In this document: piece after piece, positions 12,299 to 18,672 of the stretch
How positions within the stretch are numbered: the stretch's first letter is position 1
Layout of the letters: every line of letters starts with the position of its first letter
Virus record (IMG/VR): IMGVR_UViG_3300022752_000443
Span: 1-21,836 of that record
Strand: one strand, 5' to 3'
DNA length: 21,836 nt
Source: a virus
The notes under the pieces: generated by a model
What the model saw: the letters and a program-made list of their open reading frames with translations, nothing else
Told to the model about the DNA's origin: nothing
Databases searched by the model: none
Translations under genes and position numbers: made by a program

Positions 12299-12489
12299 AA
12301 AACGCCAATCACTACTCGAATATTGCCTTCGCTGCCATACTATCCTTGACCAGCGTGTGGTCAACCTCCGACAAGGAATTTGGCATCACAGGAATCATCA
12401 TCGTCTTGACAGGCTGGGCATATGCTCGAATCCTCAGGGATGCAATTTCTTCAGCAATCTACCTGATCAAACCAGACACAGACAAGTGA
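12295..12489 (+). CDS. Small membrane protein, 64 aa
   Basis: Begins MKNANHYSNIAFAAILSLTS. Two hydrophobic segments (IAFAAILSLTSVW and GITGIIIVLTGWAY) surround a polar turn, so a membrane hairpin is likely. A second amphipathic stretch (ISSAIYLI) lies near the end. The ATG overlaps the upstream stop by four bases. Last gene of the operon. Function unknown. Confidence 0.7.
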   Translation: MKNANHYSNIAFAAILSLTSVWSTSDKEFGITGIIIVLTGWAYARILRDAISSAIYLIKPDTDK

Positions 12490-12526
12490 ACAAGCCTGCA
12501 TTTTTGCAACTCGTTGCACTATAACC

Positions 12527-12562
12527 GTGTAATGTTCAACTAAATTGCGTTAGGATAGTAAC
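12527..12562 (+). promoter_or_regulatory. Leaderless promoter of the VWA gene
   Basis: Box GTGTAATGT, 24-base spacing, TAGGAT, AGTAAC, ATG at 12563. Confidence 0.8.
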
Positions 12563-14029
12563 ATGTTCAGCCACAGCGACACCGACTACAACATCGATCG
12601 CCACCTGATCTCATTCCTCCAGGACGCACCCTTCTTCGCGGAAATGTCTCGATACATCCGCAAGACTCCCACTGCGGACCTCCCAACGGCCGGTGTCGCA
12701 TTCGATCCTGAATATGACGACATCACGTTGTACTGGAATCCAGATTTCTTCAAATCGTTGACCGATGCAGAAGTTCGTGGCGTTCTTCTCCATGAGTTCT
12801 ATCATCTTGTCTTCTGCCACCTGACCCATCGGCGCAAGTCTCCTCCCAAAATGTGGAACATTGCAACCGACCTTGCGATCAACTCCATCATCACCACGGG
12901 CGAGAACGCCAAACAAAATGCACTACCCAGAGGTGGCCTCATTCCAGGAGTCTTTCCCCTCCCGCCGGACGGTCGTGAATTCACCAAAGAAGAGAAGGAC
13001 GCCATGCCCCTCGGCTCCCTCATCGAGTCATTCCCCCACGCCCAATCTTCTGAATGGTACTTCACCAAACTGAAACAAAAGGCAGATGAAGTCCGCCAAC
13101 AAATGCAGGACAACTGCCCGGTCCACGGCAAAGGATCCTCTCAGGGAGGCAAGGGCAAGCCCAAGAATAATCAGGATAATTCTGCCGGTGACAACAATGC
13201 AGATAATTCCAAGAATAAATCTGATGCCTCTGGCGATCACAAGCATGGCGGCGGTCATGACCATGCTGAAAATGGTCCCAAATGCACATGCGGAGAAGAC
13301 TGGCTGGACTCAATGGACGACCACTCAGGCTGGGATCGAATCCCAGAAGAACTTCGTGAGGCGGTGAAGGGACGAGTCTCCAGCATCGTCGAAAAGGCCG
13401 TTCGCAAAGCAGATTCACAAGCCAACGGCTGGGGCAACATCCCATCCCAACTCCGAGAAGACATCCGCAAGTCCGTCGCCAACATCGTCGACTGGCGCGC
13501 CATCCTCCGCAACTTCGTCGGAAGCCTGGAACGTGGCAACAAGACCACCACCATGAAGCGCATCAACAAGCGCTACCCATACATCCACCCGGGCACCAAA
13601 CGCGGCTACACCGCAAAACTTCTCGTCGCCATCGATCAATCAGGCTCAGTCTCCAACGAGATGCTGTCCGCTTTCTTCGGCGAACTATCCATCCTCACGA
13701 AACGAACGTCGGTCACCATCCTCCCCTTCGACTACACGGTCGCAGACAAGGAAATGTTCGAGTGGAAAAAGGGCACCAACCCAGACATCAAACGAGTCCG
13801 CGGCGGCGGCACCGACTTCGAGGCACCCACCAAGTTTGCCAACGACCCCAAGAACCGAGGTAAATGGGACGGCATGCTCATCCTCACCGACGGGGAATGC
13901 AACAAACCCTCACCTTCCCGAATCAAACGTGGCTGGGTCCTCGGTCAAGGATGCAAGCTTCACTTCCCCACCGACGAGATAACCATCTCACTCGACCCAA
14001 ACCCACACACGACCGGCGCATGGCGCTGA
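12563..14029 (+). CDS. HExxH plus VWA protein (DUF2201-like), MoxR partner
   Basis: A 488-residue protein. The N-terminal domain has VLLHEFYHLVFCH with HEFYH at 77-81, a metallopeptidase-like zinc site, followed by NIATDLAIN (99-107), whose Asp is usual in this family. A low-complexity Gly/Asn/Lys/His linker (about 188-240) has many His residues and a CTC near its end. The C-terminal VWA-like domain has the MIDAS residues DQSGS (358-362), GGGTDF (T417) and LTDGE (D443). This matches DUF2201-type proteins, which are encoded beside MoxR ATPases in bacteria. Here the ATPase is at 8362-9495 on the opposite strand. Codon choice is strikingly C-rich. Confidence 0.9.
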   Translation: MFSHSDTDYNIDRHLISFLQDAPFFAEMSRYIRKTPTADLPTAGVAFDPEYDDITLYWNPDFFKSLTDAEVRGVLLHEFYHLVFCHLTHRRKSPPKMWNIATDLAINSIITTGENAKQNALPRGGLIPGVFPLPPDGREFTKEEKDAMPLGSLIESFPHAQSSEWYFTKLKQKADEVRQQMQDNCPVHGKGSSQGGKGKPKNNQDNSAGDNNADNSKNKSDASGDHKHGGGHDHAENGPKCTCGEDWLDSMDDHSGWDRIPEELREAVKGRVSSIVEKAVRKADSQANGWGNIPSQLREDIRKSVANIVDWRAILRNFVGSLERGNKTTTMKRINKRYPYIHPGTKRGYTAKLLVAIDQSGSVSNEMLSAFFGELSILTKRTSVTILPFDYTVADKEMFEWKKGTNPDIKRVRGGGTDFEAPTKFANDPKNRGKWDGMLILTDGECNKPSPSRIKRGWVLGQGCKLHFPTDEITISLDPNPHTTGAWR

Positions 14030-14204
14030 CCCTGACATTTCGCAGCATCTAATCGCAAATGAATCCATAATTACTTTGGGCGGACACCGAGCCATCACAC
14101 CTCACCCATTCTTGGGTCACCAACGAGCAAACATCCCGGCCGGATTCTCCGCCCATTTTCTACCCTCGCCCCCGCGCGTAGACAACATTACCATCACTCC
14201 CCAG

Positions 14205-14232
14205 ACCACTTTCGGTCTGCTTTTCGTGCTAG
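14205..14232 (+). repeat. 28-bp direct repeat, copy 1
   Basis: Identical over 28 bases to 14330-14357; begins ACCACTTTCGGTCTGC and ends CGTGCTAG. It contains a small hairpin GACC-ACTTTC-GGTC with its flank. The copies are 125 bp apart. Confidence 0.9.
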
Positions 14233-14329
14233 TGGACACCCACAGACACACACCCCACCCCCTCTCCTGCTCAACCAGCTCACTCCTCCACCCTTCTCAT
14301 CACACCACAACCCTCCCACGCTTCAAGGA

Positions 14330-14357
14330 ACCACTTTCGGTCTGCTTTTCGTGCTAG
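14330..14357 (+). repeat. 28-bp direct repeat, copy 2
   Basis: Second exact copy of the 14205-14232 repeat; followed by CGG instead of TGG. Confidence 0.9.
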
Positions 14358-14415
14358 CGGAGATCAAACTACACGTGACTCCAACACGTTCCACCCACCT
14401 ACCACAAACCTGAAT

Positions 14416-14454
14416 AAAAAAAGTGCGGCGAATCTGCATTTTCTGCGGCACTTT
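14416..14454 (-). terminator. Leftward-facing terminator-like hairpin
   Basis: AAAGTGC (14420-14426) pairs with GCACTTT (14448-14454). Read leftward, the stem is followed by a T-run (from A7 at 14416-14422). The 21-base loop is long. Confidence 0.5.
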
Positions 14455-14510
14455 CTGTTCGGCAGCGAATATATATGTTTCTTATAGAGCTAAGTACACT
14501 CTAGACCCAC

Positions 14511-14542
14511 AGCCTTCTAGCCCTCTCGCAGAAGGCTTTTTT
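14511..14542 (+). terminator. Rho-independent terminator, rightward
   Basis: Perfect 8-bp stem AGCCTTCT/AGAAGGCT with an 11-base loop, directly followed by TTTTT. It would stop transcription coming from the AT-hook/VWA operons, or end a short RNA starting in the AT-rich stretch near 14470-14490. Confidence 0.85.
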
Positions 14543-14629
14543 ATTTTCCGTTGTTGTGTAGCGTTGCCTGATAGCATGATGGGCGTGTCCACTTGTCACG
14601 AGTGATGGGGTGGCAAAGTGCCCTCTAGA

Positions 14630-14940
14630 GCGTGTCGACCACCGTCTATTGGAGCCTGTGAGGGGTGGTTTTTTGGAGGTGGTAGGGAGTGGTATGAAGT
14701 GGTAAGCGAGTATATTTGTAGAGTGGTGTAGGTGGTGTAGTAGAGATGTGGGTGTGATATGGATAGAGTTGGATGTGTAGGGCTGGGGTGTAGTGTGTGG
14801 TATAGGGGATAAGTTACATTGTAGTAGGTTGGGTAGTATTAGATTGAGTTGGTGTAGGATAGGTGGGGGTTTGTCTAGTAGGGGGAGTCGTAGTTGGTAT
14901 GGGTGTTGTGGTTAGGCGTGAGTTGGGGTGTTGGGTTGAG
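14630..14940. other. G/T-rich, C-poor non-coding stretch
   Basis: By hand count, 14701-14820 holds 51 G and 3 C on the + strand. Several G-runs (GGGG, GGGGG) are present, so quadruplex or R-loop formation is possible. No gene seen. With the C-rich stretch on its left it forms an abrupt skew switch. Confidence 0.8.
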
Positions 14941-14963
14941 TGTTTTTAGAGATTGTCCGCGCC
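14937..14963 (+). promoter_or_regulatory. Repeated upstream element, copy A
   Basis: TGAGTGTTTTTAGAGATTGT continuing CCGCGCC. Nearly identical to 15757-15783. With TTGTCC and TATAGT (14977-14982) 18 bases apart it could be a promoter for the NAD synthetase gene, of a class different from GTGYAAAGT. Confidence 0.6.
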
Positions 14964-15000
14964 GGGGATATGGGTGTATAGTAAGTGTGAGAGGGAATTG

Positions 15001-15756
15001 ATGATGAAAGAGGACAAGAAGATTGTTGAGTGGATTGTTGATTATGCCGCGCGGAGTCGAAAGGATGCGTTGGTTGTTGGGATTTCGGGTGGGATTGATT
15101 CAGCGTTGGTATCGACGTTGTGTGCAGAGACTTCCATGAAGACGATTGTGGTTAGCTTGCCGTTGCATCAGGCTGAGAAGTTGCATGACTTATCGATGGC
15201 ACAGGGTGCATGGCTTGTTAAGAAGTATTCGAATGTTGAACATCGTGTGATAGATTTATCTGATGTGTATGATGTTTTTATTGATCTTTTCTCTAGCGAA
15301 GAAAAATCCGGATTGTCATTGGCAAACACGAAATCTAGATTGAGGATGGTGACGTTGTATCAGATAGCGTCCAATCATAATGGTCTTGTTGTGGGAACTG
15401 GGAATAAGGTTGAAGATTTTGGTGTAGGTTTCTTTACGAAATATGGTGATGGGGGTGTGGACATTTCACCGATTGCAGATTTATATAAGAGTGAAGTTTG
15501 GGAGATGGCGAAGAAGCTTGGCGTTTTGCAAGAGATTATTGATGCTCCGCCGACGGATGGATTATGGGATGATGATCGAACGGATGAACAGCAGATTGGT
15601 GCGACGTATGAACAATTGGAATGGGTGATGGAGAACCTTGATAAGGTCGATGAAATGACGGATGAACAGAAGAAGTGGGTTGAAACGTACACGAAGCATC
15701 ATAATGCAAATTTGCATAAGATGTTGCCGATACCAGTTTGCAAAGTATCGACTTAA
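15001..15756 (+). CDS. nadE: NH3-dependent NAD+ synthetase
   Basis: A 251-residue enzyme that amidates nicotinic acid adenine dinucleotide to NAD+ using ATP and ammonia. The PP-loop SGGIDS is at 29-34, ANTKSRLRM at 108-116, GTGNKVE at 132-138, TKYGDGGVD at 146-154 and the PTDGLWDDDRTDE stretch at 184-196; HK is near the C-terminus. There is no glutaminase domain, and the length fits the single-domain form (about 250-280). The ATG at 15001 has AGGG five to six bases upstream; the ATG at 15004 is possible. Codons are strongly G/T-rich, unlike genes left of 14 kb. It may offset NAD+ loss during infection. Confidence 0.92.
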   Translation: MMKEDKKIVEWIVDYAARSRKDALVVGISGGIDSALVSTLCAETSMKTIVVSLPLHQAEKLHDLSMAQGAWLVKKYSNVEHRVIDLSDVYDVFIDLFSSEEKSGLSLANTKSRLRMVTLYQIASNHNGLVVGTGNKVEDFGVGFFTKYGDGGVDISPIADLYKSEVWEMAKKLGVLQEIIDAPPTDGLWDDDRTDEQQIGATYEQLEWVMENLDKVDEMTDEQKKWVETYTKHHNANLHKMLPIPVCKVST

Positions 15757-15783
15757 TGAGCGTTTTTAGAAATTGTCTCCGCC
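15757..15783 (+). promoter_or_regulatory. Repeated upstream element, copy B
   Basis: TGAGCGTTTTTAGAAATTGT continuing CTCCGCC, beginning right after the nadE stop. It lies 22 bases before the start of the next small gene. Confidence 0.6.
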
Positions 15784-15804
15784 CTAGAGATATAGTTATC
15801 TGTT

Positions 15805-15918
15805 ATGAAGATTCGGTTGAGCGAGTTGAGGAAGTTGATCCGTGAGGCGATGGTTGGCGACCTTACCGATGACATGTACATCGACATCGAGGTTGAAGTG
15901 GACCGGTCGTTGCGATGA
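15805..15918 (+). CDS. Unknown 37-aa protein
   Basis: MKIRLSELRKLIREAMVGDL followed by TDDMYIDIEVEVDRSLR. It has a basic amphipathic helix and then an acidic beta stretch. The 'KIRLSELRKLIRE' opening is a pattern often seen at the start of small phage proteins. No ribosome site is visible. The ATG lies a short distance after TAGTTA/TTATCT, so it is probably leaderless from the copy-B element. It is short, so moderate confidence only. Confidence 0.6.
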   Translation: MKIRLSELRKLIREAMVGDLTDDMYIDIEVEVDRSLR

Positions 15919-15992
15919 TTCATGTAAGATTTAATGTTTTTAAAATTTTCAACGTTGACGAATACATTTCATGTCTTTAACAATATAATCGA

Positions 15993-16007
15993 TAAGTTGA
16001 TAACTTA
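15993..16007. promoter_or_regulatory. Small dyad before tRNA-Gly
   Basis: TAAGTT-GAT-AACTTA, six bases before the tRNA 5' end, with TATAAT just upstream (within AACAATATAATCG). A possible operator or promoter edge for the tRNA array. Confidence 0.35.
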
Positions 16008-16012
16008 ATCTT

Positions 16013-16088
16013 GCGGGTTTAGCTCAGTGAGTAGAGCAGCGTTTTTCCAAATCGCAGGTCATCGGGGCAGAGCCGATAACCCGCTCCA
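16013..16088 (+). tRNA. tRNA-Gly(UCC) with non-canonical T-loop
   Basis: Acceptor GCGGGTT/AACCCGC, anticodon loop TTTCCAA (UCC), encoded CCA. The T-stem ATCGG/CCGAT is perfect, but the T-loop is GGCAGAG and not TTCRANN. The D-loop is AGTGAGTA, with A at position 18. C56 and G19 are retained. Confidence 0.8.
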
Positions 16089-16144
16089 ACAATCAATCTT
16101 ACTAAACTTGGTTCAAATTCTTTTTATGCTCCATAGTTATAGAC

Positions 16145-17008
16145 ATGGATAACCACGTTTGCAAGTATTGCAAAAAAGAGTTTGAATCAGGCCCATTGTT
16201 GGGATCACATATTAGATCTCATACTAGGAAATTAATCGAATGTGACATATGCCATAAACAATTTGGCGAGAAGCAAATTGAAAAGCATGTTGTTCTTTGC
16301 CTTGAAAAAGAAAAAGCAAGTTATAAATCTTGCGAAAAGTGTAACAAAGACTTTAAGTCTTACTTCAATCGTTTCTGCAGCAGAAGTTGCGCAAACGGTC
16401 ATGTTGTTAGTGGTGAGCAGAAGTTAAAAACTTCGAATACTATAAAAAGTAAATTTTGTCAGACAAAAAAGCACGAAAATCTTTTACGAATAGAAAAAAA
16501 CCTACAACGATTCGTTGAAAAAAGACAAGACAAACAATGCAAGTATTGTAACAGGACTACAAAGTCGATTAACGGAAATCCAACAAAGATTATTTGTACC
16601 CCCAGGTGTCCTGAATTCAAAGAGACTTTATCAAAAAAACTTTCAGCGTCTACTAAAGGTAAAACTGGTGGATATAGAGAACGTGGTGGCAGGGGTCACG
16701 GATGTCACTACAAGGGTATATGGTTAGATTCTACATGGGAATTGGCTCTAGCAAAAAAGCTAGATGCACTAGGCGTTCTTTGGGAAAGAGATACTGGAAA
16801 GCATAAGTTTGATTACGTTGATCAGAACGGTGAGTTGAGGAATTACTTTCCAGATTTCTACCTTCCAAATCAAAGTCTTTACATAGAAGTTAAAGGATAC
16901 TGGACTGTAGAGACTAAATTTAAAATGTCTTCTGTAAAAAAAAGACATAAACATATAAGTTTATTGATATTAGAATCTATTGAAGAAATTGAAAATTTGA
17001 AACTATAG
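16145..17008 (+). CDS. Homing-type endonuclease: four zinc fingers plus PD-(D/E)XK
   Basis: A 287-residue protein. The N-terminal half has four Cys/His clusters: CKYC...HIRSH (6-25), CDIC...HVVLC (33-52), CEKC...CSRSC (63-82) and CKYC...CTPRC (132-155). The C-terminal nuclease has E199 (STWELAL), PDFYL (P236-D237) and IEVKGYW (E248-x-K250), a PD-(D/E)XK active site like TnsA or homing nucleases. It is AT-rich with AT-rich codons, unlike its surroundings, and sits between tRNA-Gly and tRNA-Ser. The leaderless ATG follows ATAGTT by six bases, as in the nuclease at 19504. Confidence 0.85.
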   Translation: MDNHVCKYCKKEFESGPLLGSHIRSHTRKLIECDICHKQFGEKQIEKHVVLCLEKEKASYKSCEKCNKDFKSYFNRFCSRSCANGHVVSGEQKLKTSNTIKSKFCQTKKHENLLRIEKNLQRFVEKRQDKQCKYCNRTTKSINGNPTKIICTPRCPEFKETLSKKLSASTKGKTGGYRERGGRGHGCHYKGIWLDSTWELALAKKLDALGVLWERDTGKHKFDYVDQNGELRNYFPDFYLPNQSLYIEVKGYWTVETKFKMSSVKKRHKHISLLILESIEEIENLKL

Positions 17009-17012
17009 CTTT

Positions 17013-17099
17013 GGAAGTGTGTCAGAGTGGCCGATTGAAACCGCCTGGAACGCGGTTGTACTGTAAAAGGTACCGTGGGTTCGAATCCCACCGCTTCCT
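17013..17099 (+). tRNA. tRNA-Ser(GGA)
   Basis: Acceptor GGAAGTG/CGCTTCC, anticodon loop CTGGAAC (GGA), long variable arm, T-arm GTGGG-TTCGAAT-CCCAC. CCA not encoded; one base separates it from tRNA-Gln. Confidence 0.94.
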
Positions 17100-17100
17100 C

Positions 17101-17175
17101 TGAGGTGTAGCGTAATGGCAACGCGCCAGACTTTGAATCTGTCCGATGTAGGTTCGACTCCTGCCACCTCTACCA
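17101..17175 (+). tRNA. tRNA-Gln(UUG)
   Basis: Anticodon loop CTTTGAA (UUG), D-loop with GG, T-arm GTAGG-TTCGACT-CCTGC, encoded CCA. The first acceptor pair is T-T, and the remaining six pair. Confidence 0.92.
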
Positions 17176-17176
17176 T

Positions 17177-17251
17177 GGCCCTATCGACCACTGGCTAAGT
17201 CGTCGCCCTTTCAAGGCGAAGAACCGGGATCGATACCCGGTAGGGTCACCA
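17177..17251 (+). tRNA. tRNA-Glu(UUC)
   Basis: Acceptor GGCCCTA/TAGGGTC with one G-T pair, anticodon loop CTTTCAA (UUC), T-stem CCGGG/CCCGG with loop ATCGATA (A at 54), encoded CCA. Confidence 0.93.
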
Positions 17252-17252
17252 A

Positions 17253-17289
17253 GTGTAAACTTTAACTTGATTGTTTTATATTAAGAACC
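17253..17289 (+). promoter_or_regulatory. Leaderless-class promoter after tRNA-Glu
   Basis: Box GTGTAAACT two bases after the tRNA CCA end, 24-base spacing, TATATT, seven bases (AAGAACC), ATG at 17290. Confidence 0.8.
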
Positions 17290-17508
17290 ATGAATAACGT
17301 CATATCTCTTCTTGATCGTGCCGAGACTTGGAAGTTTTCATACTCCAAGGATAATTTGCGTGTGTATGTATCCAGCCGCGGTCGAATCAAGATGTTCATT
17401 GGAGATGAATCAATTGTAATGGACACGATCGAATCAGTAGATTTTATGGGCCGAGTCTCTAAAATGTACGAGGATGAGTTTAACGTGTTATTCGGGGAGC
17501 AATGTTAA
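17290..17508 (+). CDS. Unknown 72-aa protein
   Basis: Begins MNNVISLLDRAETWKFSYSK and is an alpha/beta protein with alternating strands (LRVYVSSRGRIKMFIG) and an acidic helical end. No recognisable motif. It starts seven bases after TATATT, with no room for a ribosome site, so it is effectively leaderless. It overlaps the next gene by seven bases. Confidence 0.75.
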   Translation: MNNVISLLDRAETWKFSYSKDNLRVYVSSRGRIKMFIGDESIVMDTIESVDFMGRVSKMYEDEFNVLFGEQC

Positions 17509-17696
17509 AAAAAGCTTTATTATTATATGCACTCGCTCTAACGTGCGCTTGCTTTCCAACTAAAAAGCAAAAAAAAATCAAACATCCTTCTGCACAATGT
17601 ATACAAAAAGTTCAAGAAAGATATCTTTACATTGAAAATTGTGAGGAATGGAAACAAATTCCTCCCTCTGACGGACAAGCAATTTTACCACCTTGA
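17502..17696 (+). CDS. Probable small lipoprotein or secreted protein
   Basis: Begins MLKKALLLYALALTCACFPT: two lysines, a hydrophobic core, then LALTC at 11-15, close to a lipobox, with a second Cys at 17. The remaining 47 residues are basic then acidic, with two more Cys (AQCIQKV and IENCEEW) that could form a disulfide. That suggests a lipid-anchored surface protein, possibly an exclusion factor, but function is unproven. GGGGAG lies just before the ATG. Coupled to the upstream gene by a seven-base overlap. Confidence 0.65.
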   Translation: MLKKALLLYALALTCACFPTKKQKKIKHPSAQCIQKVQERYLYIENCEEWKQIPPSDGQAILPP

Positions 17697-17709
17697 CAAC
17701 ATAGATTAC

Positions 17710-17784
17710 GCCGCTCTAGCATAGCGATCATGCACCTCACTTGTAATGAGGATCAGGTGGGTTTGACTCCCACGGGCGGCTCCA
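17710..17784 (+). tRNA. tRNA-Thr(UGU)
   Basis: Acceptor GCCGCTC/GGGCGGC, anticodon loop CTTGTAA (UGU), encoded CCA. The T-loop is TTTGACT (T56) and the D-loop is AGCGATC (A19), a matched change of the usual 19-56 pair. Confidence 0.92.
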
Positions 17785-17785
17785 C

Positions 17786-17868
17786 GGAACGGTGCCCGAG
17801 TGGCTAAAGGGGACGCGCTGTAAACGCGTTGGCGTATGTCTACGGCAGTTCGAATCTGTCCCGTTCCA
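17786..17868 (+). tRNA. tRNA-Tyr(GUA)
   Basis: Acceptor GGAACGG/CCGTTCC, anticodon stem ACGCG/CGCGT with loop CTGTAAA (GUA), long variable arm, T-loop TTCGAAT. CCA not encoded. Confidence 0.94.
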
Positions 17869-17919
17869 CAAAAACGCAAAGTGACTAATAGTTATTAGAG
17901 TTAGGGCGTGTAGTTCGTC

Positions 17920-17995
17920 GGGGAATTAGTTTATTCAGGAAAAACAGTTGCCTTGCACGCAGCAGTGCCCGGAGCGTAGCCGGGATTCTCCACCA
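17920..17995 (+). tRNA. tRNA-Ala(UGC) with non-canonical T-loop
   Basis: Acceptor GGGGAAT/ATTCTCC with one G-T pair, anticodon stem GTTGC/GCAGC with loop CTTGCAC (UGC), encoded CCA. The T-stem CCCGG/CCGGG is perfect but the loop is AGCGTAG; D-loop ATTCAGGAA. Confidence 0.75.
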
Positions 17996-18006
17996 CTGAA
18001 ATCTTA

Positions 18007-18078
18007 GGGCTCATAGTTAATCGGTTATAACAGTACACTGTCACTGTACAATGGCGAGTTCGACTCTCGCTGAGCCCG
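18007..18078 (+). tRNA. tRNA-Asp(GUC)
   Basis: Acceptor GGGCTCA/TGAGCCC, anticodon loop CTGTCAC (GUC), normal D-loop GG and T-loop TTCGACT. CCA not encoded. Its 3' three quarters are antisense to the end of the HNH gene. Confidence 0.94.
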
Positions 18079-18621
18079 CTGAAAAGTTTGAATCTGAGGA
18101 AAATATTTCTTTACGATTCTTCTTACTTGAGTGTGGCTACGATTCATTTTTTTTGCTAATGTCTGTACCCAACCAAAAACTTCGACATCGATTGAAGAGA
18201 TAGCATTTTCCCACTCTTTTAATTGTTCTACAGACAATTTATTTTGACCTCCTCCACGCTTACCTCCCGAAGAACTTGATTTGGATCGTAGTTCATTAAA
18301 CTTTTCATCTCCGTATTTTGCTCGAGTACGAGTGTTTAGATTCATCCAAGTTCCTGATTCTACTTGATCAATGTGGTTATCTCGTGGTGTACCCCAATAG
18401 AGATGTTTGGGATTGCTACATCCGTGTTTATTACATGCATGGCATAGATAAACCTTGTTTTTGAATCCATGAGGAATTGTTGTTTTTAAAAAATGAGCTA
18501 GTAAACCTTTATATTGAACAGAGGTGCTACCCCCAATCATAATGCACTCTTCATTAAGATCTAAATGTTCTCTACGTTTTTCACGTGGAAGTTTGATATA
18601 ATCATCGATATTTTGAAACAT
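18025..18621 (-). CDS. HNH homing-type endonuclease
   Basis: A 198-residue protein with an HNH core of the HNH_3 type: VYLCHACNKHGCSNPKHLYW, with H61, N70 and H73, and GTPRDN after it. The Cys set (C60, C63, C68) probably adds a zinc site. The C-terminal part (QLKEWENAI, then a Thr/Val-rich helix SHTQVRRIVKKYF) looks like a DNA-binding helix-turn-helix. Opposite in direction to its neighbours and AT-rich. Its last 17 codons are antisense tRNA-Asp, so the reading frame runs through a tRNA. The ATG follows TATATA by six bases. Confidence 0.85.
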   Translation of the reverse strand: MFQNIDDYIKLPREKRREHLDLNEECIMIGGSTSVQYKGLLAHFLKTTIPHGFKNKVYLCHACNKHGCSNPKHLYWGTPRDNHIDQVESGTWMNLNTRTRAKYGDEKFNELRSKSSSSGGKRGGGQNKLSVEQLKEWENAISSIDVEVFGWVQTLAKKMNRSHTQVRRIVKKYFPQIQTFQRAQRESNSPLYSDSVLL

Positions 18622-18672
18622 AGATAATATATATACTTTGCAGGTTCAAATTTGAAAGTTCAAAAAAGTTTA

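Larger units (their letters stand above)
14050..14420. other. C-rich, G-poor non-coding stretch
   Basis: No convincing gene. By hand count, 14221-14340 contains 56 C and 13 G on the + strand. Open frames here give only low-complexity Pro/His/Thr/Ser. It contains both 28-bp repeats. Confidence 0.8.

Noticed and set aside
14076-14357. 93-codon rightward frame rich in His/Pro/Thr/Ser
   Set aside because: It follows directly from the C-rich composition, has no start signal and spans both 28-bp repeats.
14205-14357. Two 28-bp repeats as a CRISPR array
   Set aside because: Only two copies, a spacer of 97 bases and no cas genes; length and spacing do not fit a CRISPR.
16879-17191. Leftward frames resembling 'GGIRTHG' and 'VEVAGVEPTSDRF' proteins
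   Set aside because: These are the familiar false translations of the reverse strand of tRNA genes (here Ser and Gln).
17869-17919. GCAAAGT followed by TAGAGT before tRNA-Ala as another GTGYAAAGT promoter
   Set aside because: The spacing is 22 and not 24 bases and the box lacks its first bases, so I leave it out.
17920-17995. Considered as the 3' end of a tmRNA (GGGG... and ...CTCCACCA ends)
   Set aside because: A complete 76-nt cloverleaf with a UGC anticodon arm fits; there is no tag-peptide region or long pseudoknot segment.
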